The notes beneath the pieces are model-generated. The model was not told the DNA's origin, ran no database searches, and worked only from the letters and a program-made list of their open reading frames with translations. Positions 52,774-60,803 of a stretch of DNA of 64,000 bases are shown here, one piece after another. Positions within the stretch are counted from its first letter, which is position 1. Each line of letters opens with the position of its first letter. Both the position numbers and the translations under genes were made by a program. Source of the stretch: Paenibacillus taihuensis (lineage in GTDB: Bacteria; Bacillota; Bacilli; Paenibacillales; Paenibacillaceae); contig NZ_QTTN01000008.1 in NCBI RefSeq assembly GCF_003386535.1, forward strand, positions 1-64,000, written 5' to 3'.

Positions 52774-53289
52774 TCAAGACATGGACTTCATCATAAATGG
52801 CGCCAGCAAATACTTCATCACAACGTCTTTGCTAACATAAACTTTTCCATCCATAAGCATAGGGGCATGCTCCATCATTTTATTATCCATGCCAACCATT
52901 ATGGATTTCGAATCGAACATTAATTTTATCTTGTACATAGCATTCATCGCCATTTTGTCGGATTGTGCGGTCATATCCATATCCATATCCATTCCCATAG
53001 TCATGCCGTCGCCCATAGCTCCATCCATAGTCATGTCCATGTCCATGTCCGTTCCCATGTATGTCAACGTAATAGAGCGATCCGCTTTGTTCCACATAAT
53101 TGTATAACCGAGCGTTTCTGCAAACATTCTCAAGGGTACGAGATTATTCGTATTCATCATCTGACCCTGATCCATCATCGTGCTTGACTTCGATTGCATC
53201 GGCATCACGTCCTTCGCTTCTGCGATGCTTGGAACAAGTAGAGACATGGCTAGCACGGATACGGCAACTGCTTTGTTCATTTTGAACAT
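52774..53289 (-). CDS. Secreted copper-amine-oxidase N-terminal-like (stalk) domain protein, Met/Asp-rich
   Basis: 171-aa exported protein with signal peptide (cleaved near SIAEA), a stalk-type Cu_amine_oxidN1 domain (NTNNLVPLRMFAETLGYTIMWNKADRSITLTY, in part NNLVPLRMFAETLGYTIMW), a central insert of alternating Met and Asp (MDMDMTMDGAMGDGMTMGMD), and a second half VYVSKDVVMKYLLAP. Met-rich stretches bind Cu(I) or Ag(I) in known copper proteins, so a metal-binding role at the cell surface is likely. Start ATG lies 8 bp behind AAGGAGG. A 25-bp motif upstream is shared with the two-component operon behind it. Confidence 0.85.
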   Translation of the reverse strand: MFKMNKAVAVSVLAMSLLVPSIAEAKDVMPMQSKSSTMMDQGQMMNTNNLVPLRMFAETLGYTIMWNKADRSITLTYMGTDMDMDMTMDGAMGDGMTMGMDMDMDMTAQSDKMAMNAMYKIKLMFDSKSIMVGMDNKMMEHAPMLMDGKVYVSKDVVMKYLLAPFMMKSMS

Positions 53290-53358
53290 TGAAAATTCCT
53301 CCTTAAGGTTGTTTGGCTCTCCGGTAATAAACATACCGAAATGCTCTTAAGGAAGACT

Positions 53359-53383
53359 AAAGCAATGATTACAAAAGAATTAA
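53359..53383. promoter_or_regulatory. 25-bp shared motif, copy 1 (before the Met-rich stalk gene)
   Basis: Plus-strand AAAGCAATG, A, TTACAAAAG, A, ATTAA. It matches the copy at 55227-55251 at 23 of 25 positions. It is centred about 80 bp before the stalk-protein start and about 38 bp from a TATGTT -10-like hexamer on the minus strand. Confidence 0.6.
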
Positions 53384-53388
53384 CAAAT

Positions 53389-54447
53389 TCATACGATTCT
53401 ATTCGGAGGTAACGTTAACCAAAAGCGGCTCCCTTCCCCAAGGCGGCTCTCTACGCCGAGTTCACCGCCGTGACGTCGCACAATCGACTGGACGATTGCC
53501 AACCCCAGGCCCGCGCCGCCCCCTCCTTCCCTCCCACGCGATGGATCCGATCTATAAAATCGATCAAACACTCTCTCCAACTCCTGTTCGGCTATACCTG
53601 GGCCTTGGTCTTTTAACGAAAGCTCCACAAAATTGCTTGAGCGTTTACTAGCTTCAAATACAATTGTTGATGAGTGTGGCGAATACCGAATTGCATTTTG
53701 AAGCAAGTTGCCCAGAGCGCGTTTCATTTCAAAATCATCAACCCAAATACGTCCGATGTCGTCAGGCACTTGTACCTTGACCTCAATACGTTTCTCGGTC
53801 AGCAGCATAAAGTGGCTTTGCAATACTTCTAAGATTAAACTATCAACAGCAATCGATTGCTGTCTCAGTTCGATTACGCCGGAATCAAGTCTGGACAGCT
53901 GGAATAAATCTTCGATCAAAGCATCCAACCTTTGGGTTTCGAGACGAATGGTCTGGAGGTATCGTTCAAAGGTCGCTTGATCCTGAATGACATCATCTTG
54001 CAATGCTTCCACGAAAGATTGAATGGATGCCATCGGCGTACGCAAGTCATGCGACACGTTGGCGATGAGCTCTGAACGTGCTTCCTCTGAAGCTCTCAGC
54101 TTCTCAAACATATTACGCAACCTACTGGACATACGATTGAATTGCCCCGCCAATTGTTGAAATTCCCGAGGACCAATCTGCGGCACGTCGATATTGAAAT
54201 CGCCTTGGGCAACTCGCTCCGTATCGTCTGATAACACTCTCAACCATTTTGCAAGAGGATGGATCAGAAGCGCATGTACGCCAAGGGATATGATTGCTGC
54301 GCCAATTGTAATACTCGTAATGATTCTGTACTCGTTCCATGAAAGCAACATATAGCGGTAGATGATGAAGACGCTCACTAAAATAATTAAAATACTGATA
54401 CCGTTTAGAAGCATTAAATAGGATCTAAAGTGCAATTTTTGTTTCAA
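53389..54447 (-). CDS. Sensor histidine kinase (OmpR-partner type)
   Basis: 352-aa kinase: two helices (about 12-32 and 45-66) with almost no extracytoplasmic part between them, HAMP (FNRMSSRLRNMFEKL), H box SELIANVSHDLRTPMASIQSF, N box LLQNAIRYSPHS, glycine boxes ending AGLGLAIVQSIVRRHGGE. The very short external loop suggests sensing in the membrane or by a partner. TTG start overlapping the regulator stop by 4 nt. Partner of the regulator at 54444. Confidence 0.88.
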   Translation of the reverse strand: MKQKLHFRSYLMLLNGISILIILVSVFIIYRYMLLSWNEYRIITSITIGAAIISLGVHALLIHPLAKWLRVLSDDTERVAQGDFNIDVPQIGPREFQQLAGQFNRMSSRLRNMFEKLRASEEARSELIANVSHDLRTPMASIQSFVEALQDDVIQDQATFERYLQTIRLETQRLDALIEDLFQLSRLDSGVIELRQQSIAVDSLILEVLQSHFMLLTEKRIEVKVQVPDDIGRIWVDDFEMKRALGNLLQNAIRYSPHSSTIVFEASKRSSNFVELSLKDQGPGIAEQELERVFDRFYRSDPSRGREGGGGAGLGLAIVQSIVRRHGGELGVESRLGEGSRFWLTLPPNRIV

Positions 54448-55163
54448 GGAGCGTCACGTCCTTCGAACTTATAGCCAATACCCCAAACAGTCTTAATAAA
54501 CATAGGTTCGGACGGGTTGGTTTCAATTTTCTCCCGAAGCCGCCTGATGTGAACGGTTACCGTTGTTGTGTCTCCATAATAATCAACGTCCCATACCTTG
54601 TTCAGCAGTTGGCTTCGCGAAAAAACCTGCTCTGGATGAGTCGCAAGTATAGTGAGCAGCTCAAACTCTTTAACGGTCAATTCCATCTTAACGCCATCCA
54701 CCTCAACACTTCTACTTGGAGGATGGATGACTAGCCCTGGAAATTGAATCGTATCTTTCTTAGGAACTGTAAACGATTCAGCTCGCTCGGGTGGAACGGA
54801 TCGGAGTCTGCGAAGAATAGACTTCACGCGCAGTACCAATTCCCTAGGACTGAATGGCTTCGTTATATAATCGTCAGCCCCCATCGTAAGCCCTATAATC
54901 CGATCATTCTCCTCCCCTCGTGCTGTCAACAGAATAATGGGAACCTCATGTTTATTTCTTATTTCCTCACAAACTTGAAAACCGTTCTTCTTCGGCATCA
55001 TGACATCGAGAATAATAAGATCGGGTCCATCTTCTGCCCAGATTTTCATCGCTTCTTCCCCATTACATGCTGCGATAACTTCATAACCTTCTCTTTCCAA
55101 ATATCGTGTGCAAACATCTCTGATATTGGATTCATCATCTGCAATTAATATTTTAATGGACAT
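54444..55163 (-). CDS. OmpR-family response regulator
   Basis: 239-aa regulator with receiver domain (ADDESN, Asp in LIILDVMMPKKNG, Lys in ITKPFSPRELV) and winged helix (ELTVKEFELLTILATHPEQVF in part, TVWGIGYKF). The ATG has GGAGGACC upstream. TATAAT on the minus strand (55208-55213) may be its -10, 28 bp from the centre of the shared 25-bp motif, which fits autoregulation. Confidence 0.9.
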   Translation of the reverse strand: MSIKILIADDESNIRDVCTRYLEREGYEVIAACNGEEAMKIWAEDGPDLIILDVMMPKKNGFQVCEEIRNKHEVPIILLTARGEENDRIIGLTMGADDYITKPFSPRELVLRVKSILRRLRSVPPERAESFTVPKKDTIQFPGLVIHPPSRSVEVDGVKMELTVKEFELLTILATHPEQVFSRSQLLNKVWDVDYYGDTTTVTVHIRRLREKIETNPSEPMFIKTVWGIGYKFEGRDAP

Positions 55164-55226
55164 CTCTCGGTCCTCCTTTATTGCTTGTTGATCGTTGCTT
55201 TATTGCGATTATAACCCATTCAGAAA

Positions 55227-55251
55227 AAAGCAATGCTTACAAAAGTATTAA
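55227..55251. promoter_or_regulatory. 25-bp shared motif, copy 2 (before the two-component operon)
   Basis: Plus-strand AAAGCAATG, C, TTACAAAAG, T, ATTAA; differs from copy 1 only at two spaced positions. Same orientation relative to its downstream gene as copy 1. Candidate binding site of the regulator at 54444. Confidence 0.6.
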
Positions 55252-55323
55252 TTCAACCACGGCTACATGAGGATTCTCTTGGTAGTATCCCTGTGTAAGG
55301 CGAATAGTTCCCTATTAAGCAAC

Positions 55324-55443
55324 CTAGCGCATAAAAAATATAGACCTGTCATTAATGACAGGCGTTACATTTATCAAAAAGATTATTCCGCCTTCGTAAT
55401 CTTTCGAATGGTAGAGAAGCTCGTCCGAGCGCTGGATGCTCAT
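55324..55443 (-). CDS. Hidden small ORF of 39 codons under a Crp-type promoter
   Basis: Starts MSIQRSDELLYHSKDYEGG; I know no family. Support: GGAGGTG 8 bp before the ATG, and a complete transcription unit around it: Crp-type box B1 at 55505-55522, TAAAAT -10 at 55479-55484 at the same 32-bp spacing as the other boxes, and a terminator hairpin at 55332-55362 overlapping its last codons. The transcript would be about 130-140 nt, so a small protein or a regulatory RNA are both possible. Two hydrophobic stretches are visible (GGIIFLINVT and SIFF). Confidence 0.45.
   Translation of the reverse strand: MSIQRSDELLYHSKDYEGGIIFLINVTPVINDRSIFFMR
55332..55362 (-). terminator. Terminator of the short transcript from box B1
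   Basis: The palindrome CCTGTCATTAATGACAGG (55345-55362) folds as a 7-bp hairpin on the minus strand, followed by TCTATATTTTTT. Confidence 0.7.
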
Positions 55444-55478
55444 TCTTCTAACACCTCCAACATCGAAGGGATAACTTG

Positions 55479-55522
55479 ATTTTAAATCCAATTAAACCGG
55501 AGTTCTGTAGAGTAATTTACAG
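55479..55522 (-). promoter_or_regulatory. Crp-type box B1 with minus-strand promoter
   Basis: CTGTAG-N6-TTACAG at 55505-55522; minus-strand -10 TAAAAT at 55479-55484, 32 bp from the box centre. Drives the small ORF at 55324-55443. Confidence 0.62.
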
Positions 55523-55561
55523 TTCTCCATTCTCTTTTGAAATACGAGATACAGATGACTA

Positions 55562-55606
55562 CTGTAAAGTAGATTACTGAGACCGCTTCGGCCCGCATGT
55601 TAATCT
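55562..55606 (+). promoter_or_regulatory. Crp-type box B2 with plus-strand promoter
   Basis: CTGTAA-N6-TTACTG at 55562-55579; extended -10 TGTTAATCT at 55598-55606, with the hexamer TAATCT 33 bp from the box centre. Its -10 resembles the plus-strand -10 of box A (TGTTA then CT). Drives the yjbR-like gene at 55669. Confidence 0.62.
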
Positions 55607-55668
55607 GCATAGACAAGGCAGCCAGTCATGGACAATGGGTTATCCATTTATTAAGGAGCTGAGTCGGT

Positions 55669-56013
55669 ATGAAAAATAAATTAATTGAATACTGTCTAAA
55701 CAAAAAAGATGCGAATAAGGATTATCCCTCGGGTCCCGATCCAATCGCGATAAAACTCGCCGGTAAAATATTCGCACTTTTTTTCGAGAAAAAAGGATAC
55801 TTGGTATTAAAATGTGACCCGGTGATTGCGGAAAACTTGAGAGAGCAGCATGAGGACGTTCGACCGGGGTATCATATGAATAAACAGCACTGGAATACGA
55901 TTATTCTCGAGGGTTCTTTACCAGAGTCGGCTATTTTTGAAATGATTGACCACTCTTACGATTTGGTTGTTAAGAGCCTTCCTAAGAGCACACAGAAGTC
56001 TATTCGAGGATAG
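55669..56013 (+). CDS. MmcQ/YjbR family protein
   Basis: 114-aa protein of the YjbR/CyaY-like fold (PF04237): KIFALFFEKKGYLVLKCDP, the YHMNKQHWNTIIL core and a terminal helix IDHSYDLVVKSLPK. Often called DNA-binding from the fold, but function unknown. AAGGAG lies 10-11 bp before the ATG. It stands alone, controlled by box B2, next to the redox block. Confidence 0.88.
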   Translation: MKNKLIEYCLNKKDANKDYPSGPDPIAIKLAGKIFALFFEKKGYLVLKCDPVIAENLREQHEDVRPGYHMNKQHWNTIILEGSLPESAIFEMIDHSYDLVVKSLPKSTQKSIRG

Positions 56014-56033
56014 TTTCTTGTGTTATCGATTAT

Positions 56034-56088
56034 CAAGCCAAACGACAATCCCGCATTCCTATTGTAAGCGGGATTGTCGTTTGGCTTG
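56034..56088. repeat. Perfect 21-bp inverted repeat, 13-nt loop
   Basis: Arms 56034-56054 and 56068-56088 are exact complements, starting CAAGCCAAACGAC. It lies between the yjbR-like gene and an azoreductase remnant facing it. No T tract flanks it, so it is either an unusual bidirectional terminator or a remnant of a small mobile repeat. Confidence 0.85.
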
Positions 56089-56120
56089 TGAAATTGTGAT
56101 TGCAACTCGCGTTCGATGCG

Positions 56121-56282
56121 TTACCAGTCTGCGGCAATCTTGACGGCCTGTTCCATTGCTGTCCGGATGATCTCTTTCGCGCGTTCCGGTTGAAAATCAT
56201 GGCCTTCCACGTACAACGCTTGTACGTCACCAATCCCGACGATGACGAATGCGTCGATGAACGCCTTGAGCCGAGGGGCTCA
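56121..56282 (-). pseudogene. C-terminal remnant of an FMN-dependent NADH-azoreductase-like gene
   Basis: Minus-strand reading from about 56282 to the stop at 56121 gives PRLKAFIDAFVIVGIGDVQA and then LYVEGHDFQPERAKEIIRTA to a terminal W, which I recognise as the end of an AzoR-type flavodoxin-fold enzyme. A stop codon lies in frame just upstream and no N-terminal part is found, so about three quarters of the gene is lost. Confidence 0.55.
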
Positions 56283-56474
56283 GTTCGGAGAATTCTAGGC
56301 TCTCTTTTCTTAATTTCTCCCATGCTCGCATATGGATTCAATTATGACTGCATTGTCACATAATTACTGATTCAAGATATTCCCTCACTTGAACAGGTTT
56401 TTTTGCATGTTTACTATGTAATGTCCCAATTTAACTCCGTCGCTCCTTAATAAGTGATTACATCTTACATATAA
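56283..56474. other. Non-coding stretch behind trxB, nothing identified
   Basis: AT-rich DNA with no supported gene, hairpin or repeat. It may hold decayed sequence of the azoreductase-like gene. Confidence 0.4.
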
Positions 56475-57449
56475 CTAGACCATCGAGCAGCCATACATAA
56501 TACTCGTCTGTTTCTTGATTAGCCTATCGGATGCTTTTTCCAGAAACCGCTCGCAATCCATCGCAGCAATTGCTCCGCTCCCAGCAGAAGTAATTGCCTG
56601 CCGGTAATGAGGATCCTGTACGTCACCGCAAGCGAATACACCTGGAATACTGGTTTCCGATGTTCTAGGCTTTACAATCAAGTATCCTTGTTTATCGGTC
56701 AGAAGTTGTCCGTCAAGAAACTCGGTATTCGGACGATGGCCAATCGCTACGAAAATACCATCCGCTTCGAAGATTTCCTCGTCGCCGGTTTGGTTATCGC
56801 GTACCCTAAGTCCAGACACTCCCTTCTCGCCCGGGATAACCTCGAGAGGTGTTCGATCTAAACTCCATTCGATTTTTTCATTATGCCGTGCTCGGTCCTG
56901 CATAATTTGAGAAGCTTTCAGCTGGTTTCTTCTGTGCACGACACGGACTTCTTTGGCAAACCTCGTCAAGAAATGCGCTTCTTCCATCGCGGAATCGCCT
57001 CCGCCTACAACGATTACCTTTTTGCCTCTAAAGAAGAAGCCGTCGCAAGTAGCGCAGGTACTCACCCCTCTTCCGACATACTCATGTTCGTTCGGTATGT
57101 GAAGTAAATTCGGCGTAGCCCCTGTCGAGAGGATAACGCTCTCGGAGATAAGCGTCTACCCGCTTTCCAAGAACAATCGATACGGACGGCTCTTTAGATC
57201 GACTCGGCTCACCCGACCGGATTTAAACTTGGCTCCGAATCGCTCTGCTTGTTTTCGCATATTATCCATGAGTTCCGTTCCCAAAATACCGTCCGGAAAG
57301 CCGGGGAAGTTTTCAACTTCTGTTGTCGTAGTCAGTTGTCCGCCAGGCTGGGTACCTTCGATGACAAGAGGCTCCAAATTCGCCCTTGCCAGGTAGATCG
57401 CCGCAGTTAATCCAGCTGGGCCGGTACCGATTACAATTGTTTTGTACAT
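56475..57449 (-). pseudogene. trxB: Thioredoxin reductase gene interrupted by an in-frame amber codon
   Basis: NAD(P)H thioredoxin reductase of the usual length (324 residues counting the amber). FAD site [10 protein letters not shown] at the start, [17 protein letters not shown], redox motif CATCDG, NADPH site VVGGGDSAMEEA, and C-terminal GVFACGDVQDPHYRQA. Codon 98 (57156-57158) is TAG, between LFLESG and TLISESVILSTGA; the frame is unchanged on both sides, so a single nonsense change explains it. Start MYKTIVIG follows AGGAG. Last gene of the peroxiredoxin-DinB-MFS operon. Either inactive or made by weak read-through or re-initiation at a GTG (57065). Confidence 0.85.
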
Positions 57450-57501
57450 AATAAGCAACTCCTCATAATGGGGTCAAAGATGTATAAGTATGTAACGACT
57501 T

Positions 57502-58743
57502 TTAGGATTGCAAGACCTGCGAACCCGCCTTGGATGGAAGACCTTCCGCGAGTGCATGCGTTCGGTTTCTAGTGGCATAGTACCGCGCAAACCCTACAGA
57601 ATAACCCAACATAAAGAGAACTAGAAGGGAAGCGAGAACATTCAGGACGATCAGAGACACGTACAAGTCAAACAAGCGGCTTAGGAGACCGACTCCCACG
57701 ATGGGAACAATGAATCCGATGTAACCGGCAAAGTAATAAGTCGAAATCACCTTCGGCCGCTGCGATACATTCGGAAGTTCGCCGGCCAGTCGCAAGCTCA
57801 TCTGGAACGTCCAACCGCTTCCTAGCGCTTGAACGAGCACCCCGATCCACATCAGGCTTATGCTTTCGGACTTCCCGGAGAGAACGACAAGCCATGCTCC
57901 GCAAGCCAGTAAGGCGATGCCGATCCGCAGGCGTACGACTGGATGTTTGAACCATGGCAGCATTTGCATCATCGTGCCGCCCCCCATAAGCAGTAGAATC
58001 AGGAGACCGGACACGGCAAGGTTTGAAGTATGAATCACGTTTTTCACGAAGGAAGGAATCAAGGAGAGAACGGTTCCGTTCAAGGTAAACAACGTGAAAA
58101 CGGGCAGTGCACTGAACGACCAGAAATGAGGCTTAATGTCGTTAGACACCCCGAGCGAAATCGATGCCGGCGCTGATCGACGTCGTTCCTTCCGAGCTTG
58201 AAGTTCCTCATCCTGCAATGTTTCCAGACTGATTCCAGCGCTAAGCAACATAACGGTCAACAACCAGAAAGGCGCGCGCAGCGGCATTAGTTGCAGATAC
58301 TGGATGATTAAACCGGCCAATGCGGGTCCTAGACCGAAACCAAAAGAAACGGCCATACCTGACAACAGAATCGCGTTGGCTGATTTCTCCTTGGAAGTTT
58401 GCTTCAGCAAGAATGCGACTGCGGTGCCTGTAAAGCATCCATAAGCGATTCCTTCCAGCAGTCTCGCCCCGTAAACGAGCCAGGCCTGCTGGCTTGCCAT
58501 AAAGAGCAAGGTGGCGATAATCGACAACAGGATGCTGGCGCGAAGAACCCGCTTCAGCCCCCAAGCGCTCCCTCTTGAGCTTACGATGAGCAAAGAGGGA
58601 AGCAGGAAGATCGCATACATAGCGAATAAAATGGTGATTTGAAGGCTGCTTAATTGATACTGCTCCTGATACAACGGAAATATAGGCGAGGTGAAGGAAG
58701 TGCCGGTGGACATCATGAAGATGACCCATAACATTTTTTTCAT
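57502..58743 (-). CDS. MFS transporter, drug-efflux type
   Basis: 413-aa permease of twelve helices. The first helix includes GTSFTSPIFPLYQEQYQLSSLQ, with the loop LIVSSRGSAWGLKRVLRASIL in place of the usual motif A; GARLLEGIAYGCFTGTAVAFLL is helix 4. Such proteins export small toxic molecules by proton antiport. Third gene of the operon from 59904, 17 bp behind the DinB-like gene and 52 bp before trxB, so it may export a compound against which the redox enzymes protect. Confidence 0.87.
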   Translation of the reverse strand: MKKMLWVIFMMSTGTSFTSPIFPLYQEQYQLSSLQITILFAMYAIFLLPSLLIVSSRGSAWGLKRVLRASILLSIIATLLFMASQQAWLVYGARLLEGIAYGCFTGTAVAFLLKQTSKEKSANAILLSGMAVSFGFGLGPALAGLIIQYLQLMPLRAPFWLLTVMLLSAGISLETLQDEELQARKERRRSAPASISLGVSNDIKPHFWSFSALPVFTLFTLNGTVLSLIPSFVKNVIHTSNLAVSGLLILLLMGGGTMMQMLPWFKHPVVRLRIGIALLACGAWLVVLSGKSESISLMWIGVLVQALGSGWTFQMSLRLAGELPNVSQRPKVISTYYFAGYIGFIVPIVGVGLLSRLFDLYVSLIVLNVLASLLVLFMLGYSVGFARYYATRNRTHALAEGLPSKAGSQVLQS

Positions 58744-58760
58744 AGCGTACGGGCCTCCTT

Positions 58761-59210
58761 TTAAATCATTGCTTGCGAATAATTGATGTGCGAAACCGGA
58801 GTTCCTGCTAATCTGCGAAGCATCGTCAATTGGCCGAGATGGCTAGTTACGTCCGTTAACGGTCCCTGAACAAGAGTTTCGATAACGCTTTGATCCGGTA
58901 AACATTGCAAGATGACTTGATCCAATTGCTCGATTTTATCAAATAAGCGCGCCGCTTCTTCATACCAGCCTTTAGATTCAAGTCGTACGTGCGGCGAGCC
59001 TGAAATTGTTGAATAGCAATTCTGTAACAATTGCGATATGTGGCATACAATCTCGATCGGTGTCCTGACGCCGTAACCTGCATCAAATGCAGCAAAATTT
59101 CGCTCTGTTTCGGAAATGGCAGTCATGAATCGGTACTTTATAGCACCTAGCCAATGACGAAGCAATATTTCGGAGTTTATGGCCTGAGGTTGAAAATTCT
59201 TTTTTTCCAT
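58761..59210 (-). CDS. DinB-like (DfsB) protein
   Basis: 149-aa four-helix-bundle protein of the DinB superfamily. Potential metal-binding His residues are in IEIVCHISQLLQN and DVTSHLGQLTMLRRLAGTPV, the latter a signature of the family. Members include bacillithiol- and mycothiol-dependent transferases, which fits a neighbour of peroxiredoxin and thioredoxin reductase genes. Separated by 40 bp from the peroxiredoxin-like gene. Exact reaction unknown. Confidence 0.78.
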   Translation of the reverse strand: MEKKNFQPQAINSEILLRHWLGAIKYRFMTAISETERNFAAFDAGYGVRTPIEIVCHISQLLQNCYSTISGSPHVRLESKGWYEEAARLFDKIEQLDQVILQCLPDQSVIETLVQGPLTDVTSHLGQLTMLRRLAGTPVSHINYSQAMI

Positions 59211-59250
59211 GCCTCTATCCCCTCCTTCACAAATGAATGATGTAACGTCT

Positions 59251-59904
59251 TTACAGCTTTTTTAGTTCTCGCAAAATTTCTTCCGGGCTTTGACGCTGCA
59301 TGAAATTCGGATTGACATAAGAGGAGCGAATAATGGCGCTCTCATCAATCATGAACGTAGCAGGAACCGGCAAAATCCATTTCGATGTATTGTTGTACTC
59401 CGCAAGATCAAGGGGGATGCCTTCCATAAGTTCCCTTACACCCGGTGGAACATCGAAAAGCAGATTGTACTTGGCAGTTACCAAACCATTCGAATCGCTA
59501 ACGACTTGAAATTCCAATTTTTCCTTTTCCTGAAGCGACAACGAATGATCCGGCTTTTGCGGGCTAATCGCTATTAGCTTTGCTCCGATCGCCTGGATCT
59601 CCGGCAATATCCGCTGGTAAGCCCTTAATTGCATATTGCAAAAAGGACACCATCCGCCTCGATAGAAGACCAACACGACTGGCCCTTTCGAGAGCTCTTC
59701 ATATAGAATCACATCCCGGCCTAGTGCGTTTGTTAATTTAAAGTCCACTGCCTTCTCACCTGTTTGCTTCCCAGAAGCTAACCCCGATTTCTGAAGTCCC
59801 TCAATCATTTGACCGAGTTTGACCTGCGCATCAATCGGTGAATTAGCCTTGAACTGCTGCGTGGCCAATTCCAGTTGTTCGGTTAAATTTTGATTGTTCA
59901 TCAT
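59251..59904 (-). CDS. Peroxiredoxin-like (redoxin-domain) protein
   Basis: 217-aa protein, Cys86 and Cys89 in VFYRGGWCPFCNMQL, AISPQKPDHSLSLQEKEKL in part, C-terminal FMIDESAIIRSSYVNPNFMQ. Cytoplasmic thiol peroxidase-type fold. Nearly the same as the protein at 63075-63725, indicating recent duplication. First gene of the operon peroxiredoxin-DinB-MFS-trxB. Start ATG 8 bp behind TTGGAGG. Controlled by the perfect Crp-type box C. Confidence 0.9.
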   Translation of the reverse strand: MMNNQNLTEQLELATQQFKANSPIDAQVKLGQMIEGLQKSGLASGKQTGEKAVDFKLTNALGRDVILYEELSKGPVVLVFYRGGWCPFCNMQLRAYQRILPEIQAIGAKLIAISPQKPDHSLSLQEKEKLEFQVVSDSNGLVTAKYNLLFDVPPGVRELMEGIPLDLAEYNNTSKWILPVPATFMIDESAIIRSSYVNPNFMQRQSPEEILRELKKL

Positions 59905-59936
59905 CCATAAACCTCCAATGTCTAAAGTGTAGCTTG

Positions 59937-59980
59937 ATTATAAATTCAAATTATGTGGACTTCTGTAAAGTAAATTACAG
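59937..59980 (-). promoter_or_regulatory. Crp-type box C with promoter
   Basis: Perfect palindrome CTGTAA-N6-TTACAG at 59963-59980. Minus-strand -10 TATAAT at 59937-59942 lies 32 bp from the centre, giving a start near 59930 and a box at -41.5. No -35 hexamer is seen, as expected for class II activation. Confidence 0.75.
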
Positions 59981-60010
59981 TTCTCACGGTATTTGACCTT
60001 AAAGTAGAAG

Positions 60011-60040
60011 CAAAGACCACCGGGGATCCGGTGGTCTTTG
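60011..60040 (-). terminator. Hairpin between the broken crp copy and the peroxiredoxin operon
   Basis: 13-bp perfect stem, CAAAGACCACCGG and complement, 4-nt loop; the flanking T tract is short. Likely ends the crp-like transcript. Confidence 0.7.
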
Positions 60041-60044
60041 CCTT

Positions 60045-60745
60045 TCAATGTGTAGCGTTCCGAATCCTATTTTCTTCAAGGATTGGAACAGCAAGTTGAA
60101 CAGACAGGCGTGAAGTCTTAACAATGCCCTCCTTGGCAAGCTCGCTCATCAAGTTACTGACCGCTTCGCGGCTAGCACCGAGCATATTCGCAATCTCTTG
60201 ATGCGAAAGCGGCAGATCGATCAATGCATATCCGTCTTGAATAATGCCGAATTGGGCACTCAGTGTTGAAAGGAGATGGAGCACGCGCCTTCTAAGACTA
60301 TGAAGTACAAACTGTTCCAATTGATCCTCTCGCTCCTTTAAGCGATCGCTGAGTGCTTTAAGAAATTTGAGCCCAAGTCGAGGCCGATTGATCATCAGAC
60401 GTTCAAACTGAGGCTCCGACATGCTGCAAAGAAGTGATGATTCCATTGTCTCAATAAAAACCCGCTTGGTCCCGAACGAGAATGAATTTAACTCTCCAAA
60501 TATATTTCCTCTTGTGAGAATGCCGAGCGTGAACTGTTTTCCGCTGTCATTCAGTTTATAGAGTCTAAGCTTGCCCTCCTTGACGAAATAAAGTCCCTCG
60601 CGCGTGAAATCAGGGGTTTGGACTAATGTGTTTTTTGAGATCCAATTGTATGACGGATGGTATCTGGCTGATCAATCTCATCTATTTCTTCTCGTGACAT
60701 TTCTTCAAAAATGCTGATTTCTGATAAACACCAGAGCTTGTTCAT
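60045..60745 (-). pseudogene. Second Crp/Fnr regulator gene, frameshifted
   Basis: Close paralogue of the regulator at 46138. The start (MNKLWCLSEISIFEEMSREE) behind TGGAGG is intact, then one base is missing near 60646-60652 and the frame ends at a TAG shortly after. The rest, from WISKNTLVQTPDFTREGLYF to the end, is intact in another frame and keeps the helix-turn-helix LSHQEIANMLGASREAVSNLM. The residue at the CRP R185 position is Asn here, Gly in the other copy. No full-length protein is expected, but a C-terminal product from an inner ATG cannot be excluded. Confidence 0.85.
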
Positions 60746-60803
60746 TTAATATCGATCCTCCAAATGCTTTAGCCAATGAGGTACTTTGAAACATGATTCC
60801 TCT

